A stretch of DNA of 64,000 nt, from contig NC_063174.1 in NCBI RefSeq assembly GCF_023159225.1, forward strand, positions 30,835,983 through 30,899,982, in the 5' to 3' direction. Under the pieces are notes generated by a model. It worked only from the letters and a program-made list of their open reading frames with translations. It was not told the origin of the DNA and ran no database searches. The translations under genes and the position numbers were made by a program. Of the stretch, positions 1 to 10,861 are shown one piece after another (position 1 is the stretch's first letter; each line of letters begins with the position of its first letter). Source of the DNA: Perognathus longimembris pacificus (Eukaryota; Chordata; Mammalia; Rodentia; Heteromyidae).

Positions 1-47
1 TTAAGCAGATGCATGCAGCCCCTCTCACAGTGCCCTTGTTTGCACAG

Positions 48-236
48 ATCCTCCAGGAGATGCTGTATGGGCCAGCTGTTGACTGGTGGGCCATGGGCGT
101 GCTGCTCTATGAGATGCTGTGTGGCCATGCCCCCTTTGAGGCGGAGAACGAAGATGACCTCTTCGAGGCCATACTGAATGATGAAGTGGTCTACCCTACC
201 TGGCTGCATGAAGAAGCCACAGGGATCCTGAAGTCT
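48..236 (+). CDS. PRKCH: Protein kinase C eta, third-last coding exon (kinase C-lobe)
   Basis: The exon encodes 63 residues, about 525-587 of the roughly 683-residue human protein. It begins at I-L-Q-E-M-L-Y-G, directly after the APE motif expected in the previous exon. It carries kinase subdomain IX ([13 protein letters not shown]), whose Asp stabilises the catalytic loop, then the acidic [12 protein letters not shown] stretch. PKC eta is a novel-class, diacylglycerol-activated and calcium-independent Ser/Thr kinase, prominent in epithelia. The acceptor is a pyrimidine-rich TTTGCACAG ending at 47, and the donor GTAAGT begins at 237. The open frame continues into the intron until 344, but that tail is not protein. 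The choice of eta over delta, epsilon and theta rests on near-identity to remembered human PRKCH, with about one difference (E for D in the H-E-x-A-T-G-I-L-K stretch). Confidence 0.96.
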
Positions 237-789
237 GTAAGTTTGCCTTGTCTGGCCAGCTTTCCCCCTACTGCAAACCTACTACTGCATTCTATATGGG
301 CTTCTTGTGTCTTTTCTGAATATCTCCTACTTGTAAGCTACTAGGACTAACTAAAGTTTATGCCTCAGTCTAAAGCATCAAAGCATTCTCAGGCTGTTCT
401 GCAGTACTTATTTCTGGTCCAATATGCAATGAAAGTTGACAGTTTCGTTTGCCAGCAACCAAGTATTTCTAGCACTTTTCTTTCAAGCATTTCTATATTC
501 TAGCACCAGGTCTTGAGCTTATAAGTGAGGCCCCCAGCTGAATCAATGGCAGGACATCACGTTTAGTGAATGCCATTCCCAGTTTGTTGTAATATCATTT
601 GTGCTTCCATTGACCATGTCCAAGGACCAGGACAAACGGGTACTTTCCCTCACTGCTCCTAGAGGAGGAGGCTTTTCCAAACCTCTCTAGGTCTCTTTGG
701 CCACCATGATATTCTTTTATGCAAGACAGGTATCCAGGATTCTGTGTACTCCGTCATATCGAAAAATCCTTATTTTGTTTGCTTGTTTG
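237..789 (+). other. Start of long PRKCH intron, no recognised repeat
   Basis: The stretch begins with a strong donor (GTAAGT). I see no repeat family or conserved ORF in it. It ends where a minus-strand SINE begins. Confidence 0.6.
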
Positions 790-1075
790 TTTTGCTGGTT
801 TGGGGATTGAACTCAGGGCCTGGGTACTCACCCTCCCTCTCTCCTTCCCTCCCTCTCTCTCTTTTTTCTTTCTCTCTCTGATCTGTTTTGCTCAAGGCTA
901 GTGCTCTATGTCTTGAACCACAGCATCACTTCAGCTTTTTGGTGATTAGTTGGAGATAATCATGTCTTAGACTTTCTTGCCTGGGTCTAGCTTTGTATTG
1001 GGATCCTCAAATATCAACCTTCTTAATAGCTAAGATAAGGTTACCAGCTACAGGGAAAGCCACAGGCACCTGGTT
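790..1075 (-). mobile_element. B1-Geo composite SINE, degraded
   Basis: Reading the minus strand, a B1-like left part is followed by the Geo-type right part. On the + strand the right part shows as 'gggattgaactcagggcctg' and then 'gctcaaggctagtgctct'. A pyrimidine-rich stretch of about 45 bases (832-876) interrupts the Geo part. Substitutions are frequent, so this is an old copy. Its T-rich beginning at 771-800 is the A-rich tail of the element. Confidence 0.75.
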
Positions 1076-1232
1076 CTTTTCTTTTTTTTTTTTTCAGTGT
1101 ATTCAAATCACTTTGCTGCATCCCTTACTTTGAGGTGAGAAATAAACATGGATTTGATGCCCTTACATTCAGAATTAAAATGTCTTTGTATTTTGGGCCA
1201 CTTTTACACTTGTCCTGTTCAAAAACCATGTA

Positions 1233-1502
1233 GCTAATGGTCTCTGGTGGCTCATCCCTATAATTCTATAATTTGTCAGGTAGCTGAGATTTGAGGATAT
1301 GTTTCAAAGCCAGGCCAGACAAGAAAATCTGTAAGACTCATATCTCTAAAACCAGAAATGACTTTTTAAAGTAGTAGAGCATTAGCCTGGAGTGAAAAAG
1401 CTAAAGGGATAGTTTGCAGGCCCTGAGTACAAGTACAATATCATTGTATACAAACAGACACATACACATGCATACACACACATACACACACACATACACA
1501 CA
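1233..1502 (+). mobile_element. B1-Geo composite SINE with (CA)n tail
   Basis: The + strand shows 'tggtggctcatccctataat', then 'gctgagatttgaggat', then the Geo part with 'gcaggccctgagtacaag'. The 3' tail has become a CA-rich microsatellite at 1455-1502. This is one of several cases here in which a SINE tail seeds a CA array. Confidence 0.78.
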
Positions 1503-2130
1503 AGTCATGTAGTGTCACTGTGATGTGCAGAGAGTCTTAAAAATCCATTTATTAGGGGAAAATTAAGACAGACCATTCTCTGTTGGCTCTTCTCTATATG
1601 AATGTATGGAATTTTATCCCATAGATTCTATCCTCAGTTAATATTTCTTTTACTTACTTTCCTAAAGTTGTGTCTTTTCCGGTGATGTAAAATAAAAGCT
1701 GAATTTGGTAAAATATTAGTAACCTTGTTGAAAGACTTGTCCCTTAGGAAGCTCCAGCCATATGATGAGTGCCATTTTGAGAACATCTTGTATGCAGGTC
1801 ACAGTGAACTAGCATGGTGGTCATTGAGAATTCTCTGAACCACTAAAAATCACAGAAATTCTTCTCAGGGAAATACTGCCCAAATGATTCACACTTCATA
1901 ACATGAATTTTCATGCTCTCAGGTGCTGATAATTTCCTGAAATGGAGACAGCACTGATCTATAGAAATAAAGTAAAATACTTTGAGGGTCTACCAAATGC
2001 CATCTTTCTAGCATATTTTCTTTAAAAAAAAACACCTACCAAAACAGTGTAGTTAGTAGCAGTTTAGACTGAGAGTATGGCTATTGATGTTTTATGAATA
2101 AAATATTACAGAGCGGGCTTGCCTGTGTGG
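1503..2130. other. PRKCH intron, unclassified AT-rich DNA
   Basis: I recognise no repeat family, ORF or RNA gene. The composition is AT-rich with low CpG, as is usual for a rodent intron. Confidence 0.55.
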
Positions 2131-2210
2131 ACTTGTGCCATGAAGTTTCTTAACTTCCTGAAAGGAAACGACTTGTGCCATGAAGTTTCTTAACTTCCTG
2201 AAAGGAAACG
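2131..2210. repeat. Exact 40-bp tandem duplication
   Basis: The unit at 2131-2170 is repeated without a single difference at 2171-2210. It starts 'acttgtgccatgaagtttct' and ends with 'gaaaggaaacg'. The identity of the two copies points to a recent event. The unit is not a SINE or microsatellite motif. Confidence 0.97.
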
Positions 2211-2328
2211 TACCCGGATTGGCCACAGCTGACCTTGATAACGTGAGCTGTGGTAACAGCTTCACTATGCATTGCTGTTAAGAGTACATTGCATTGTCAC
2301 TTTCCCAGTGCTGTGACTCAGAATCTGT

Positions 2329-2356
2329 TCTCTCTCTCTCTTTCTGTGTGTGTGTG

Positions 2357-2403
<47 letters not shown>
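2329..2403. repeat. Compound microsatellite (CT)n-(GT)n-(GA)n
   Basis: A CT run (2330-2343) passes into a GT run (about 2345-2356) and then into about 22 GA units (2360-2403). The change from pyrimidine to purine runs on one strand makes the array partly self-complementary (CT against GA). Confidence 0.97.
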
Positions 2404-2405
<2 letters not shown>

Positions 2406-3369
2406 CCCAAGGCATGCCAGCCCCTGTGGCCTACAATATCTAATCTCATACTACAAACAGATTTTCATGGTTCATATGTTTTTGTCCTATGACTGCAGCT
2501 GATTTGGCATGTCTAAACATTAAAAAGAGGGACCACAGAGTCGATGGTAAAAATAAAAATGTTAGTCCGTGCTGTAAAGAAATGTGCATTGTTAACCTTG
2601 CTGCATAAAAATCATAGTCTTTAGAAACATGGAAGTTGGGAAAGTGTCTTGTATCTCACAAAGCTTGGATATTCTTTGGTGTTGATTTGTATTGACTGGT
2701 GTTGAGCTGATAAATATCACACATCTTTTGCATGCTGGTCTGTTGAAATCTGAAGAGATTTTAACTCTATTTGGATTGAGGGTCTCTTACATCCATTTTC
2801 TCTTCGTTTTTGTACACACTTTTGGAAGAAATCTTAATAACCTCATTGTAGTACTTCAGAGTCATTTTGAGAGAGCCCTTCCCAACTATATTTGAGACTA
2901 GATATTCCTCCCGCAACACACACACACACACACGCACGCACGCACCTTAGCCAAGCTTTGTAGACCCTGGAGCAGGTACTTTGCAAGGTTAAGATTTACA
3001 TCAAATTAGAAAGACTGTTTCTTCTTAGCCAGATGAACTCAGTTACTTGAAGCTGGATCTTGAGCGTACATCTACAGTGAGTGTGTTTGGTAACTAGCAC
3101 TGGGTTATGCAGTAGCATCCTGGACAGTCTTTGTTCAGAGAAGAAACGGCCTCCTGTGCCTCATTTAGAGAGACCCTTGTCTTGCAGCTCCACACCTGGG
3201 AAACTCCCAACCTCTTCAATTCCAGGTATTTCAGTGCCTTTCTAATGCCGAGTCAGCACCCAAGATCATTATGTGTCATTGATCTGATAGTGATTTTCCT
3301 AAGTGGCATTTGAGTTTCTCTCCATGTCCACCCACTTACAAAGGAACATGGTTCAGGTGCAGGGTGCTA
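2404..3369. other. PRKCH intron, mostly unclassified
   Basis: The only clear simple repeat is a (CA)n with CG interruptions at 2914-2945. A half-MARE (GAGTCAGCA) occurs at about 3250. The small open frames are short and resemble no family. Confidence 0.5.
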
Positions 3370-3530
3370 GGCCTGCTGCCCAGCTCTGTTACATGTGGGT
3401 TGAGTAATGTTAATGAATTTCTGTCCTCCGAATTTCAGTGACCTTGCTTATCAAAGAGAGGTGATTAAAATCTAGGCTATAAGGAGATTGTCAAGGGTTC
3501 AATAAAATAATGTATGTAAACCTCTGGGTA
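3370..3530 (+). repeat. MIR SINE remnant
   Basis: The order of recognisable MIR pieces is preserved: 'cccagctctgttacatg', a pyrimidine-rich 'ttctgtcctccgaatttcag' and a degenerate 'gtcaagggttcaataaaata' end. Divergence is high, as expected for a mammal-wide repeat. Confidence 0.65.
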
Positions 3531-4269
3531 CATAAATTCTTTCTTGCTCCTTCAGGGAATATGCCTTCAAAATGATTTTCTGAAAAGCACTGGAAAGCTG
3601 TCTGAGAAAATTACTAGGGAAAGATTTTCACTGAGAGGACTCTGGGACAGTTCATACCTGAAAGTAAGGAGCTTAAGTGCTATTGATGAAGAACATTGAG
3701 TTAGCTCTTTCAGAGGGCTGAGACATGTACAAGGAAATGAGATGGAAAAAAAAGCAGCAGTGGAAGATCTGGGAATCTTCCTGGGTGATTAGGAACCTGC
3801 CTCTAAACACAACCCTACCTCTGGGGTAGATCCAGGCTCTCACTGGCTGGCTGTATGACTGAATAAATGGTGTATTCTGCTAGGCCTTGGACCTGTGCTG
3901 TTGCGTGCTTATTCCAGAGTCAGTGTGTGGGTGAGGCAAGCTCTCATGGGGGAACATTTCTCCTCAGATCCCCATTCATTAGGAGACCTGTGGGCATGAG
4001 AGGATTTTTTTAACTCATTGCCTTTCTCTAGGAAAGCCTATTACATTGCCATCATAGGAGAAGAGTTCATGTACCAACTCATGCTTCATGAACCATCCAG
4101 GCTGCTTCTTGGTTATAATCTCATCTTGAGGTTAATTAAGCCACAATTGTTCTTTCACTGTTGAAAGAAACCTTAGAGATTGTGTATTTTGACTCTCTCA
4201 TGTTGTAGATGAAGAACATAAGAAGCACAGAGAAACTGTGTCTCCCCAGAGACCAGGAAGCACACATTG

Positions 4270-4740
4270 CTTAAGTAAAATGGAACCTTTGTGCCCTGCC
4301 AATAAGGAGGTAAAATAGTGAAGCCACTGTGAAAAATAATGCAGAGGTGGTACCTTAAAGAATTGAACATATATTACCATATAATCCAGCAAGTCTCCTG
4401 GATATATACCCAAAAGAACTGTGAGCAGAAACTCAAACAGACATTTGTGCTCCCATGTTCACTGCAACATTATTCATTAAATTTTCAAGGATAGAAGCAA
4501 CCCAAATAGCTATAAATGGATGAATGCATAAAGACAAGTCATATCTGTACAGTGGAATATTATTCAGCCTTTTAAAGGAAGTAAGTTTCCATATATCATA
4601 AAATAGGGATGAAACTTAAAGTGGGACAAGCCAGAGACAAAAAGAGAAGCATTGTATGATTCCACATGAAGTAGTCAAAAATCACAGACAGGACAGAAAC
4701 ATGGTGACTGTCAGGAGTTGGAGGAAGATGAGGAGGGAGC
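4270..4740 (+). repeat. Ancient L1 (L1M-type) ORF2 end and 3'UTR
   Basis: The + strand shows 'tggatatatacccaaaagaa', 'caacattattcattaa' and 'cagtggaatattattcagcc', the mammalian L1 ORF2 C-terminal signature. The reading frame is destroyed. The 3'UTR continues after a SINE insertion, at 5015-5192, ending in a poly(A) at 5179-5191. Confidence 0.85.
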
Positions 4741-4742
4741 TT

Positions 4743-4770
4743 GGGGGGTCGGGGGGTGGGGGAAGAAGGG
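4743..4770 (+). repeat. G-quadruplex-type G tract
   Basis: Four G runs of 6, 6, 5 and 3 are separated by loops of 2, 1 and 5 bases. The tract lies between the L1 ORF2 end and an inserted SINE, so it is probably part of the L1 3'UTR polypurine tract. Confidence 0.8.
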
Positions 4771-4772
4771 AG

Positions 4773-5014
4773 GTGTGCCAGTCCTGGGGCTAGAACTCAG
4801 GACCTACACATTTTTACTCAGTCTTTTTTCTGCTCAAGGCTGGCACTCTGCCACTTGAGCCACAATTCCACTTTGGCCTTTTAGTAGTTAATTAGAGATA
4901 AAAAAAAAAAAAGTCTCATGGACTTCTCTTCCTGGGCTGGCTTCAAACCACAGTCCCCAGATCTCAGCTTCCTGAGTAGTGAGGATTACAGGAGTGAGCC
5001 ACCAGCACCCAGCT
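4773..5014 (-). mobile_element. B1-Geo composite SINE inserted in an L1 3'UTR
   Basis: On the + strand it runs from 'gtgccagtcctggggctag' through 'gccacttgagccacaattcc' to 'gagtgagccaccagcaccca'. L1 3'UTR sequence lies on both sides, so the SINE inserted after the L1. Confidence 0.85.
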
Positions 5015-5192
5015 CTGAGAGCTTGTGTGTAATGAGTAGGGAGTTTCTGTTTAGAAAGATGAGTTTGGGAGGAGGATTCAGATTAGTGCACCATAGTGTG
5101 AATATACTTATTGCTGCTGAGCTGCACACTAAAAATTAGTTGAAATGCTATGTTTCCTATGTGTGCATTGCTATAGTTAAAAAAAAAAAAAG
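5015..5192 (+). repeat. L1M 3'UTR end, continuation after SINE
   Basis: The diagnostic text is 'gcaccatagtgtgaatatac', followed by 'gctgcacactaaaaatt' and a poly(A). This is the usual 3' end of old mammalian L1 elements and belongs with the fragment at 4270-4740. Confidence 0.75.
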
Positions 5193-5604
5193 AGGACCCC
5201 AAAGTCTGAGATCAGATTTTAGAGTTTCCACACTCCTAGTCTGAGATTCTAAGTTAGGCAACATCGGTTCATTCCCCATATTTTTTGTACTTCCGGTGAA
5301 GAAGTATCTTCAGTCCCCTAGAATCCCACATTTCTCGCATTCACACACTCCCTGATGTGATTCTTTCCTGCTTCCCAGGAACCTTAGCCACAGAGGAAGC
5401 CAGGGGTACTTACTACTCATACAGCACTAATGTCTCCCCTACTTAATGGTCAATAAAGTATGACCCAATGTTTATGATATAATCAGTAACAGTATTGTTA
5501 TAAGAGCATACACTTGAAGAGTGTCACAATAGCAGAAATAATGATCATTCTGTTGACCTAAGAAAAGAATGTCTGTGCCAATCTATTAGGCAATCAGAAC
5601 CCAT

Positions 5605-6150
5605 ATTTAATTCAGTTCAGTAAATGCTTGTCTGGCATCTGTCTTTGGTAGGCTTGTGCTTAGTGCTAAGAATGCAAAGGGGAGAGACCTGGCCTGTTTC
5701 TCTTGCCCAGAGTCTAGTGAGAATGAGAACCAGCAAATGGATACCTTATATACTACCAAGGAGAAATCATATTTTGAGAACTTACGTTTTTCTTTCTGGG
5801 GAAAGGTAGCAAAAGGATAAGACAAGGGACATGGCATTTCAGCTGGGCATTAAGGGGTAGATGAGGTTCAGGGGGCTGGACAGGGGTAAGAAGAATATTC
5901 CAGATGGAGGAAATAACTAGGAAATTCCAGAGGTAGGATGCTCTTAGTTCTATACTTCTGGGGTGTTGTGCGCAGGCTGGGGAACTGGTGAAACATGACC
6001 CGAAAGCCATGAACCTGGCTGGTCCCAGATGTTTGAAAGTCTGGTCAACATGGCACCTGATTGAATGGGTCTGGAATTTGGATAGAGAGCCGGAGATGAT
6101 TGCTGTAAACCTGGGAGTCATGCATGAGGAGTAACAGGATGGGATGAGAT
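5605..6150 (+). repeat. Ancient mammalian interspersed repeat, family uncertain
   Basis: The text follows a repeat seen across mammals: a 'cagtaaatgcttgtctggca' start, a 'ggcatttcagctgggcatta' centre, then 'agaatattccagatggagg'. I would place it with ancient L2-type or MER repeats but cannot name it. A 193-aa minus-strand open frame (5753-6334) crosses it and is judged chance. Confidence 0.45.
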
Positions 6151-7295
6151 GGCACCTGGGGTAGTGAGGAATGAGTGGAGAAGCCGGAAGGAATGATTTA
6201 AGATGGTTTAAACATGTTGGCTGGTCTTGCTTCCAGTAAAATAAGTCCATGGTTACATAGTACAATTCACCCTGGAGCTGTTGCCTGCAGTAACCACCAT
6301 ACCAACAAGGTGGGAATAAATGGTCCTTGGCCAAAAAAAACTAAGTCTTAGGGAATGAATTTGTGTGAGAGGTTTGGTCAGAAGAGGCATTTGTAAGGAC
6401 TATGAATCAGCTTTTATTTTGTTGTATCATGCAGATACAATTACACTGCTTTCTTTACCAGCATAGATTCGAATTTTGTGGTCACCCATGGTTAGACATC
6501 CAGAGTGTCTATTGTTGAATGGTTGAAGCCTTTCAATGACATTGTGTATAGTTCTAAACATAGTAGAAAAGTCTTGCGTGTTAAGATTGGACCATAGTTA
6601 TGTGTCTTTGTTCTTCATTGCACAGTACTGTTAGGATTGCAAAGTGAGAAAGAAATCCTTAAAAATATTTTGTCCAAATCTCTGCCATTTGGGCCCATTG
6701 AGGCAGAGGGACTTCATATGTTAGAATGTTATATGTGCATTCTAGCTAAGTCAGGGTCAAGAGCCTGCATTCAGGTTCAGCAGCTGGCTTTCAGTCTGTA
6801 AAGCAGCTTCAGCCCCCACTTCTGATGAGGCAATGTGCAGGCAAGCATTGTCAAGGGGGAACGCACAGCAGAAGAGCACGTTATTAGGATTGTTAAATTA
6901 TGAGTAGTGATTTCACAACATACTTAGAGGTGTCATTATCCTCATCCTATCCTTGAACAAGCCACTATCACCTCAAACTTATTAAATGCTTAATTATATA
7001 TAAGACTGAGATTGTTATTCCTGAGAGAATTGTTTTGCTTTTGTTTGGTTTGGTTGGTTGGGGTTTTTTGGACCAGGAGTTTTCAATCTAAATAAAAAAT
7101 ATTAGGTGTAAATAGAGAGAAAGGCCTTCATCCGTGTGTTCATCTAATGAATACTGTATTCTGTGTATGTACTTAGCCTTCCAGCTTCTGTGCAAGGAGC
7201 TGAGCACTGATGATGAGCAAAACATGATCTCTGATTTGTGGAACTGACAGACTATTTGGAGCCAAGAAGAGAAAGCAGTGTAGAAGAGTCAGTTT

Positions 7296-7500
7296 TGCCA
7301 GAGGCATGGCTCAAATGGTAGAGTACTTACCTAGCAAACACAAGGCCCTGAGGTCAAACTTCAGTATTGCCAGAAGAAAAAGGAGGAGAGGAGAAGAAGA
7401 AGATGGGGGGTGGGGAGAAAGAGGAGGGAAGAAGAAGAGGAGGGGGAGGAGGAAGAGAAGAAAGATGAAGAGGAGAAGTGGTAGGGGGAAGAAGAAAGTC
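7296..7500 (+). mobile_element. tRNA-derived ID-like SINE with long polypurine tail
   Basis: An A-box-like 'atggctcaaatggtagagta' and a B-box-like 'ggtcaaacttcagtattgcc' lie at the spacing of a tRNA promoter (7307-7369). A GAA/GGA-rich tail of about 125 bases follows (7375-7500). The long arginine- and lysine-rich open frame over the tail is not a protein. Confidence 0.65.
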
Positions 7501-7578
7501 TCAGGTTCTTTCAAAGCACAGTAGATAAAGCTAAGCTTATCTGAGCTGTCAGAGGAAGGAAAGCATCCTGAGATGACA

Positions 7579-7640
7579 TTGTGTGTGTGTGTGTATGTGT
7601 GTGTGTGTGTGTGTGTCTGTGTGTCTGTGTGTCTGTGTGT
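7579..7640 (+). repeat. (GT)n microsatellite abutting a SINE tail
   Basis: About 30 GT units with a few A and C interruptions lie exactly at the 3'-tail side of the minus-strand SINE that follows. This suggests that the array grew from the CA-type tail of the SINE. Confidence 0.95.
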
Positions 7641-7864
7641 TGGTTACTGGGGCTTGGAGTCAGGGCCTCATACTCTTGCTTAGATTTTTCTCTTGAGGCT
7701 GATACTCTACCACTTGAGCCACACCTCCCCTTCCATCTTTTGCTGGTTAATTAGATATCGTAATTTCTCAGATTTCTCTACCTAGGGTTGGCTTCAAATA
7801 TCCAGACTAGGATCTCAGCCTCCTGAGGAGCTAGGATTGCAGGCAGAGCCACTAATGCCTGGCC
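7641..7864 (-). mobile_element. B1-Geo composite SINE
   Basis: The + strand shows 'actggggcttggagtcaggg', 'taccacttgagccacacctc', 'tcctgaggagctaggattgc' and an end near 'gccactaatgcctggcc'. It interrupts the ancient repeat at 7120-8130. Confidence 0.82.
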
Positions 7865-8145
7865 TTTAAGATGACTTTTAAGGTGAGATAAGGCTGATGA
7901 GAAACTGGGCAGGATTAAAGCATGCAAAGGCTCTGAGAAAGAGAAGCTCCTTTGACTCACTTAGTGGTAGGGTAGCTGAAGAGTCACAGACAAGGGTAGG
8001 CCAGTGTGGAATGCCAGATATAAAGATGAAGACAATCAAGGGCCTGAAGGACATGGCAGACGTGGGAAGGAGTTTGGATCTTGAAGTACCAAGACAAGTC
8101 TTTGAAGCATTTCAAGCAAGCATCAGTAATCAGATCATTTTCCAC

Positions 8146-8890
8146 ATTTAAAAGATCACTCTGTGATGGTAAAGAGAGTGGACCAACACATGCTGATTAA
8201 ATGCTTTTTAGGATTTCTTTCTAAACAATCCAGGTTGGAGAAAATAACGGGCAAACCAAGTCTACCCACATGGCAGTTTTATCAAGGCAGAGTGCTGGGG
8301 TACAGAGTCCATGTTCCTGTCCTCTTGCAAATTCATGTAACAGAAAAACATAAGCAACACAAGTGAGTGTCTTGTACAAGTTCAGTGTGTAAGGGTGAAG
8401 CAACCTCTCTAGTCTGTGAAAAAGAAAGCTCAGCCTTCAAGTACTGGTTTCATGAACTGGAAATGGTGTTTGAAATGAGCACCAAAAGGCTCTCCTGTGA
8501 TCCTAGCAAGCAATCATCACTAATGTCAGCAAGCTGACATCACTAATCTGTTGTTTTTTTTTTGTTGTTTATTTGTTTGTTTTTGTGCTGTAGATAAAAT
8601 GAACCAGTGAGTTTTGGTACATTCATTTCTTCAGTGTCCCTGAGGAGTATTCATGCATTCTCAAGAAGTCTTTTAGCTCCCAAGCCAGTAGCTCAGTCAC
8701 CCCAATGAAGCATGCTAACAAGTAGAACAGAGGAGAGAGTTCCTGGGTGCATTCCATCCTACGCTGCTGCTCTTGTGACTGTGTGGGATGCTTGTCTGCC
8801 CAGCAGGATTCTCATTCCCTCTCCCATCTTCTCAGTTAGCATTCTGTGCCATCTTGCCCTGGCTTTCAGACATTCCCTGATGAATTTATT

Positions 8891-8893
<3 letters not shown>
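8146..8893. other. PRKCH intron, unclassified
   Basis: The stretch includes a near-duplication around 8515-8545 ('catcactaatgtcagcaag' and 'ctgacatcactaatctg'). No transposon or coding signature was recognised. Confidence 0.45.

Positions 8894-8938
<45 letters not shown>
8894..8938 (+). repeat. (CA)n microsatellite, about 22 units
   Basis: A pure CA array in the intron without a recognisable SINE next to it, unlike most of the other CA arrays here. Confidence 0.97.
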
Positions 8939-8939
<1 letters not shown>

Positions 8940-9613
8940 GTCAGAATCATTCTTGGAATTGGTCTCTATTACATATTTTGCATGACTTAATTTTTCCCTT
9001 GGAAAGGAAAAAAATCTTTTCTTAATTCCTTCTTTTTTTCTAAATAGAAGGTGGTGTTGTTATTATTCTGTATTTCAAAACAGTGGGAACTCTTTACACT
9101 GCATTTATACACTATGCTGCAGAGTTACAGGTGTTAAGGATCTCAGCGCACCCCTGAGGATGTGTAGTGGTGTTGGTGAATCTCTTGAATTCAGGGTAGG
9201 GAAGGGAGTGTCCTTGAGACAGTGAGGCAGGACAGTCCTGACTCCTTGATCCAGAATTTTTTCCCCCGCTCCTCTCTTCCTGCCACGACTTTTACTGCTG
9301 CCCTCTCTATCTCTGCCACTCCCAAGGTTGTGGACATTAGAGCTCTTTGTGTGTGTGTGGCTGTGCACAAGTTGCATAGAGACGTGGATAGAGGACAAAG
9401 AACTGACTTGTAGGAAGACTTCCCATGGGACACAGAATCAGCAGATGCCCAGGTAGTTGGAAGACAAACAGTTTTTAACTCAGGACATGTACTTGAAAAT
9501 ACACTCTCAAATTACTAACCAATGAATCCTACAAATAACCAATGGGAAAACTATTTCCTTTCTTTCTTTCTTCTCCTCTGTACTTTAAATGTATCTGCCA
9601 AAACTCACAGAGA
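8939..9613. other. PRKCH intron, unclassified
   Basis: Several overlapping open frames of 60-97 codons occur on both strands at 9105-9433. None resembles a family, and they contain low-complexity GT repeats, so they are not called as genes. Confidence 0.45.
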
Positions 9614-9850
9614 GCTGGATGCTGGTGTCTCAAACCTAGCTAGTCAAGAAGCTAAGATCCGAGGATCAAGGTTCAAAGCCAGGCTGGGTAGGAAAGTCCA
9701 AGAGGTTCTTTTATTCAGATAACCACCAAAGAAGCAAGAAATGGAGGTATGGTGCTGTGAGTGGTAGAGTACCAGCCTTGAGTATAAAAGCTAAGGGACA
9801 GCACCCAGGCCCAAGTTCAAGCCTCGTACTAACACCAAATGTAACTTAAT
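9614..9850 (+). mobile_element. B1-Geo composite SINE
   Basis: The left part is 'ggatgctggtgtctcaaacc' through 'ccgaggatcaaggttcaaag'. The right part shows 'gtggtagagtaccagccttg' and 'cccaagttcaagcctcg'. Moderately diverged. Confidence 0.82.
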
Positions 9851-10270
9851 AAAATAAAAACTCACAGGGGAATGCTTCAAATACCCCCTCTCAGAAAACA
9901 AATGATTAAAACTGGTGATACCTTCAGAAGAGAACCCAATAAAAGATATTCAAAGGTGCACATATTGATGTAAAAAAAAAAAACAGATATAAGCTTTCCA
10001 GAGTGTTGACCTCAAGAGGATTTGTCTTGATTTAATATTTCTTTTATTGCTCTTGATGTAAATATAATAGATGTTACCAGGTTTCCTAGACCAACATTAA
10101 ATTATGCCAAAATGTTGATAACCATTTCATAAATAAAATGTGTTTGCCTCAAGCTCCTGAGGTTCGTTTGAGTTTTGCCCATTTATTGAGCTTCAGAAAG
10201 GAAGGTTTGGGGAGGCTGTGGCCAGTCTCAGAGCTTAGGTAGGTGATGCCAGTCCCAGAGGCTAGTGCTG

Positions 10271-10427
10271 GTGCTGAGTCAGCACTCGTGAAAAGTCCAG
10301 AGGCTCTGAGCTGACTCAGGTGCAGTCAACACCCTGGTCTGGGAGCTCGCAAAGGTAGTAGCTGAGCTAAAGTGCTGAAAGGAGCTTGCTGCACTCTCCT
10401 GAGTCACCTTCCTCCATTCTGGAGGAA
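10271..10427. promoter_or_regulatory. Candidate intronic enhancer: MARE plus two AP-1 sites
   Basis: A perfect 13-bp MARE palindrome TGCTGAGTCAGCA lies at 10272-10284, within the 15-bp palindrome 10271-10285. TGACTCA follows at 10312-10318 and TGAGTCA at 10400-10406. An inverted repeat TTCCTCC/GGAGGAA (10409-10415 and 10421-10427) sits beside the third site. The surrounding 10.15-10.50 kb is free of recognisable repeats. MAREs bind small MAF heterodimers with NFE2, NRF or BACH, and AP-1 sites bind FOS/JUN. That this controls PRKCH is inference. Confidence 0.45.
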
Positions 10428-10861
10428 TTGTAAACTTGGCATTGACCCATAGACTTGTAAAGTGCTTTTGTTCCTGAGCTTTACAGAAATTCAAGTGTGT
10501 GTGTGTACATGTGTGGGTTTATCTGTCATCACACCATCAGATTTCATCATGTAGACATTGTCTGCAAGATCCCAGCTTACTTCTGTGCCCAAAGATGGAA
10601 ACCACAGTGAATTCTGTATCCTCCATGCTGTGAATGAGCCACACTTGGGTAGTGGGGGTTCCGGCTGCTACCCTTTCTCTCTCTCACTGCCCTCTTGGTA
10701 GAGGTTGGAAGGCTCAAGGGAGTGGCCAGAAGGGGAACAGCCAGGAGGAAGCTGAGAAAGAGGAGGACAAAAATGGAACCCAAATAGTGCCAAACACCCA
10801 TCTCCACATCATTAGAGCTGCTTTTCCAAATACTGTTGTTGGAAAATCCAAAAGAAATTTA

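Larger units (their letters stand above)
7120..8130 (+). repeat. Second copy of the same ancient repeat, split by SINEs
   Basis: The pieces are 'gctgagcactgatgatgagc' near 7200 and 'gcatgcaaaggctctgag', 'gaaggacatggcagacgtgg' and 'tcagtaatcagatcatttt' at 7920-8145. A tRNA-like SINE with a purine tail and a B1-Geo SINE have inserted between them. The collinearity with 5605-6150 supports one family. Confidence 0.4.

Noticed and set aside
9..344. The 111-codon frame taken as one gene
   Set aside because: Residues before 48 and after 236 are intronic; strong splice sites cut the frame at both points.
5753..6334. 193-codon minus-strand open frame
   Set aside because: It crosses an ancient repeat, has no recognisable domain and lies inside a PRKCH intron.
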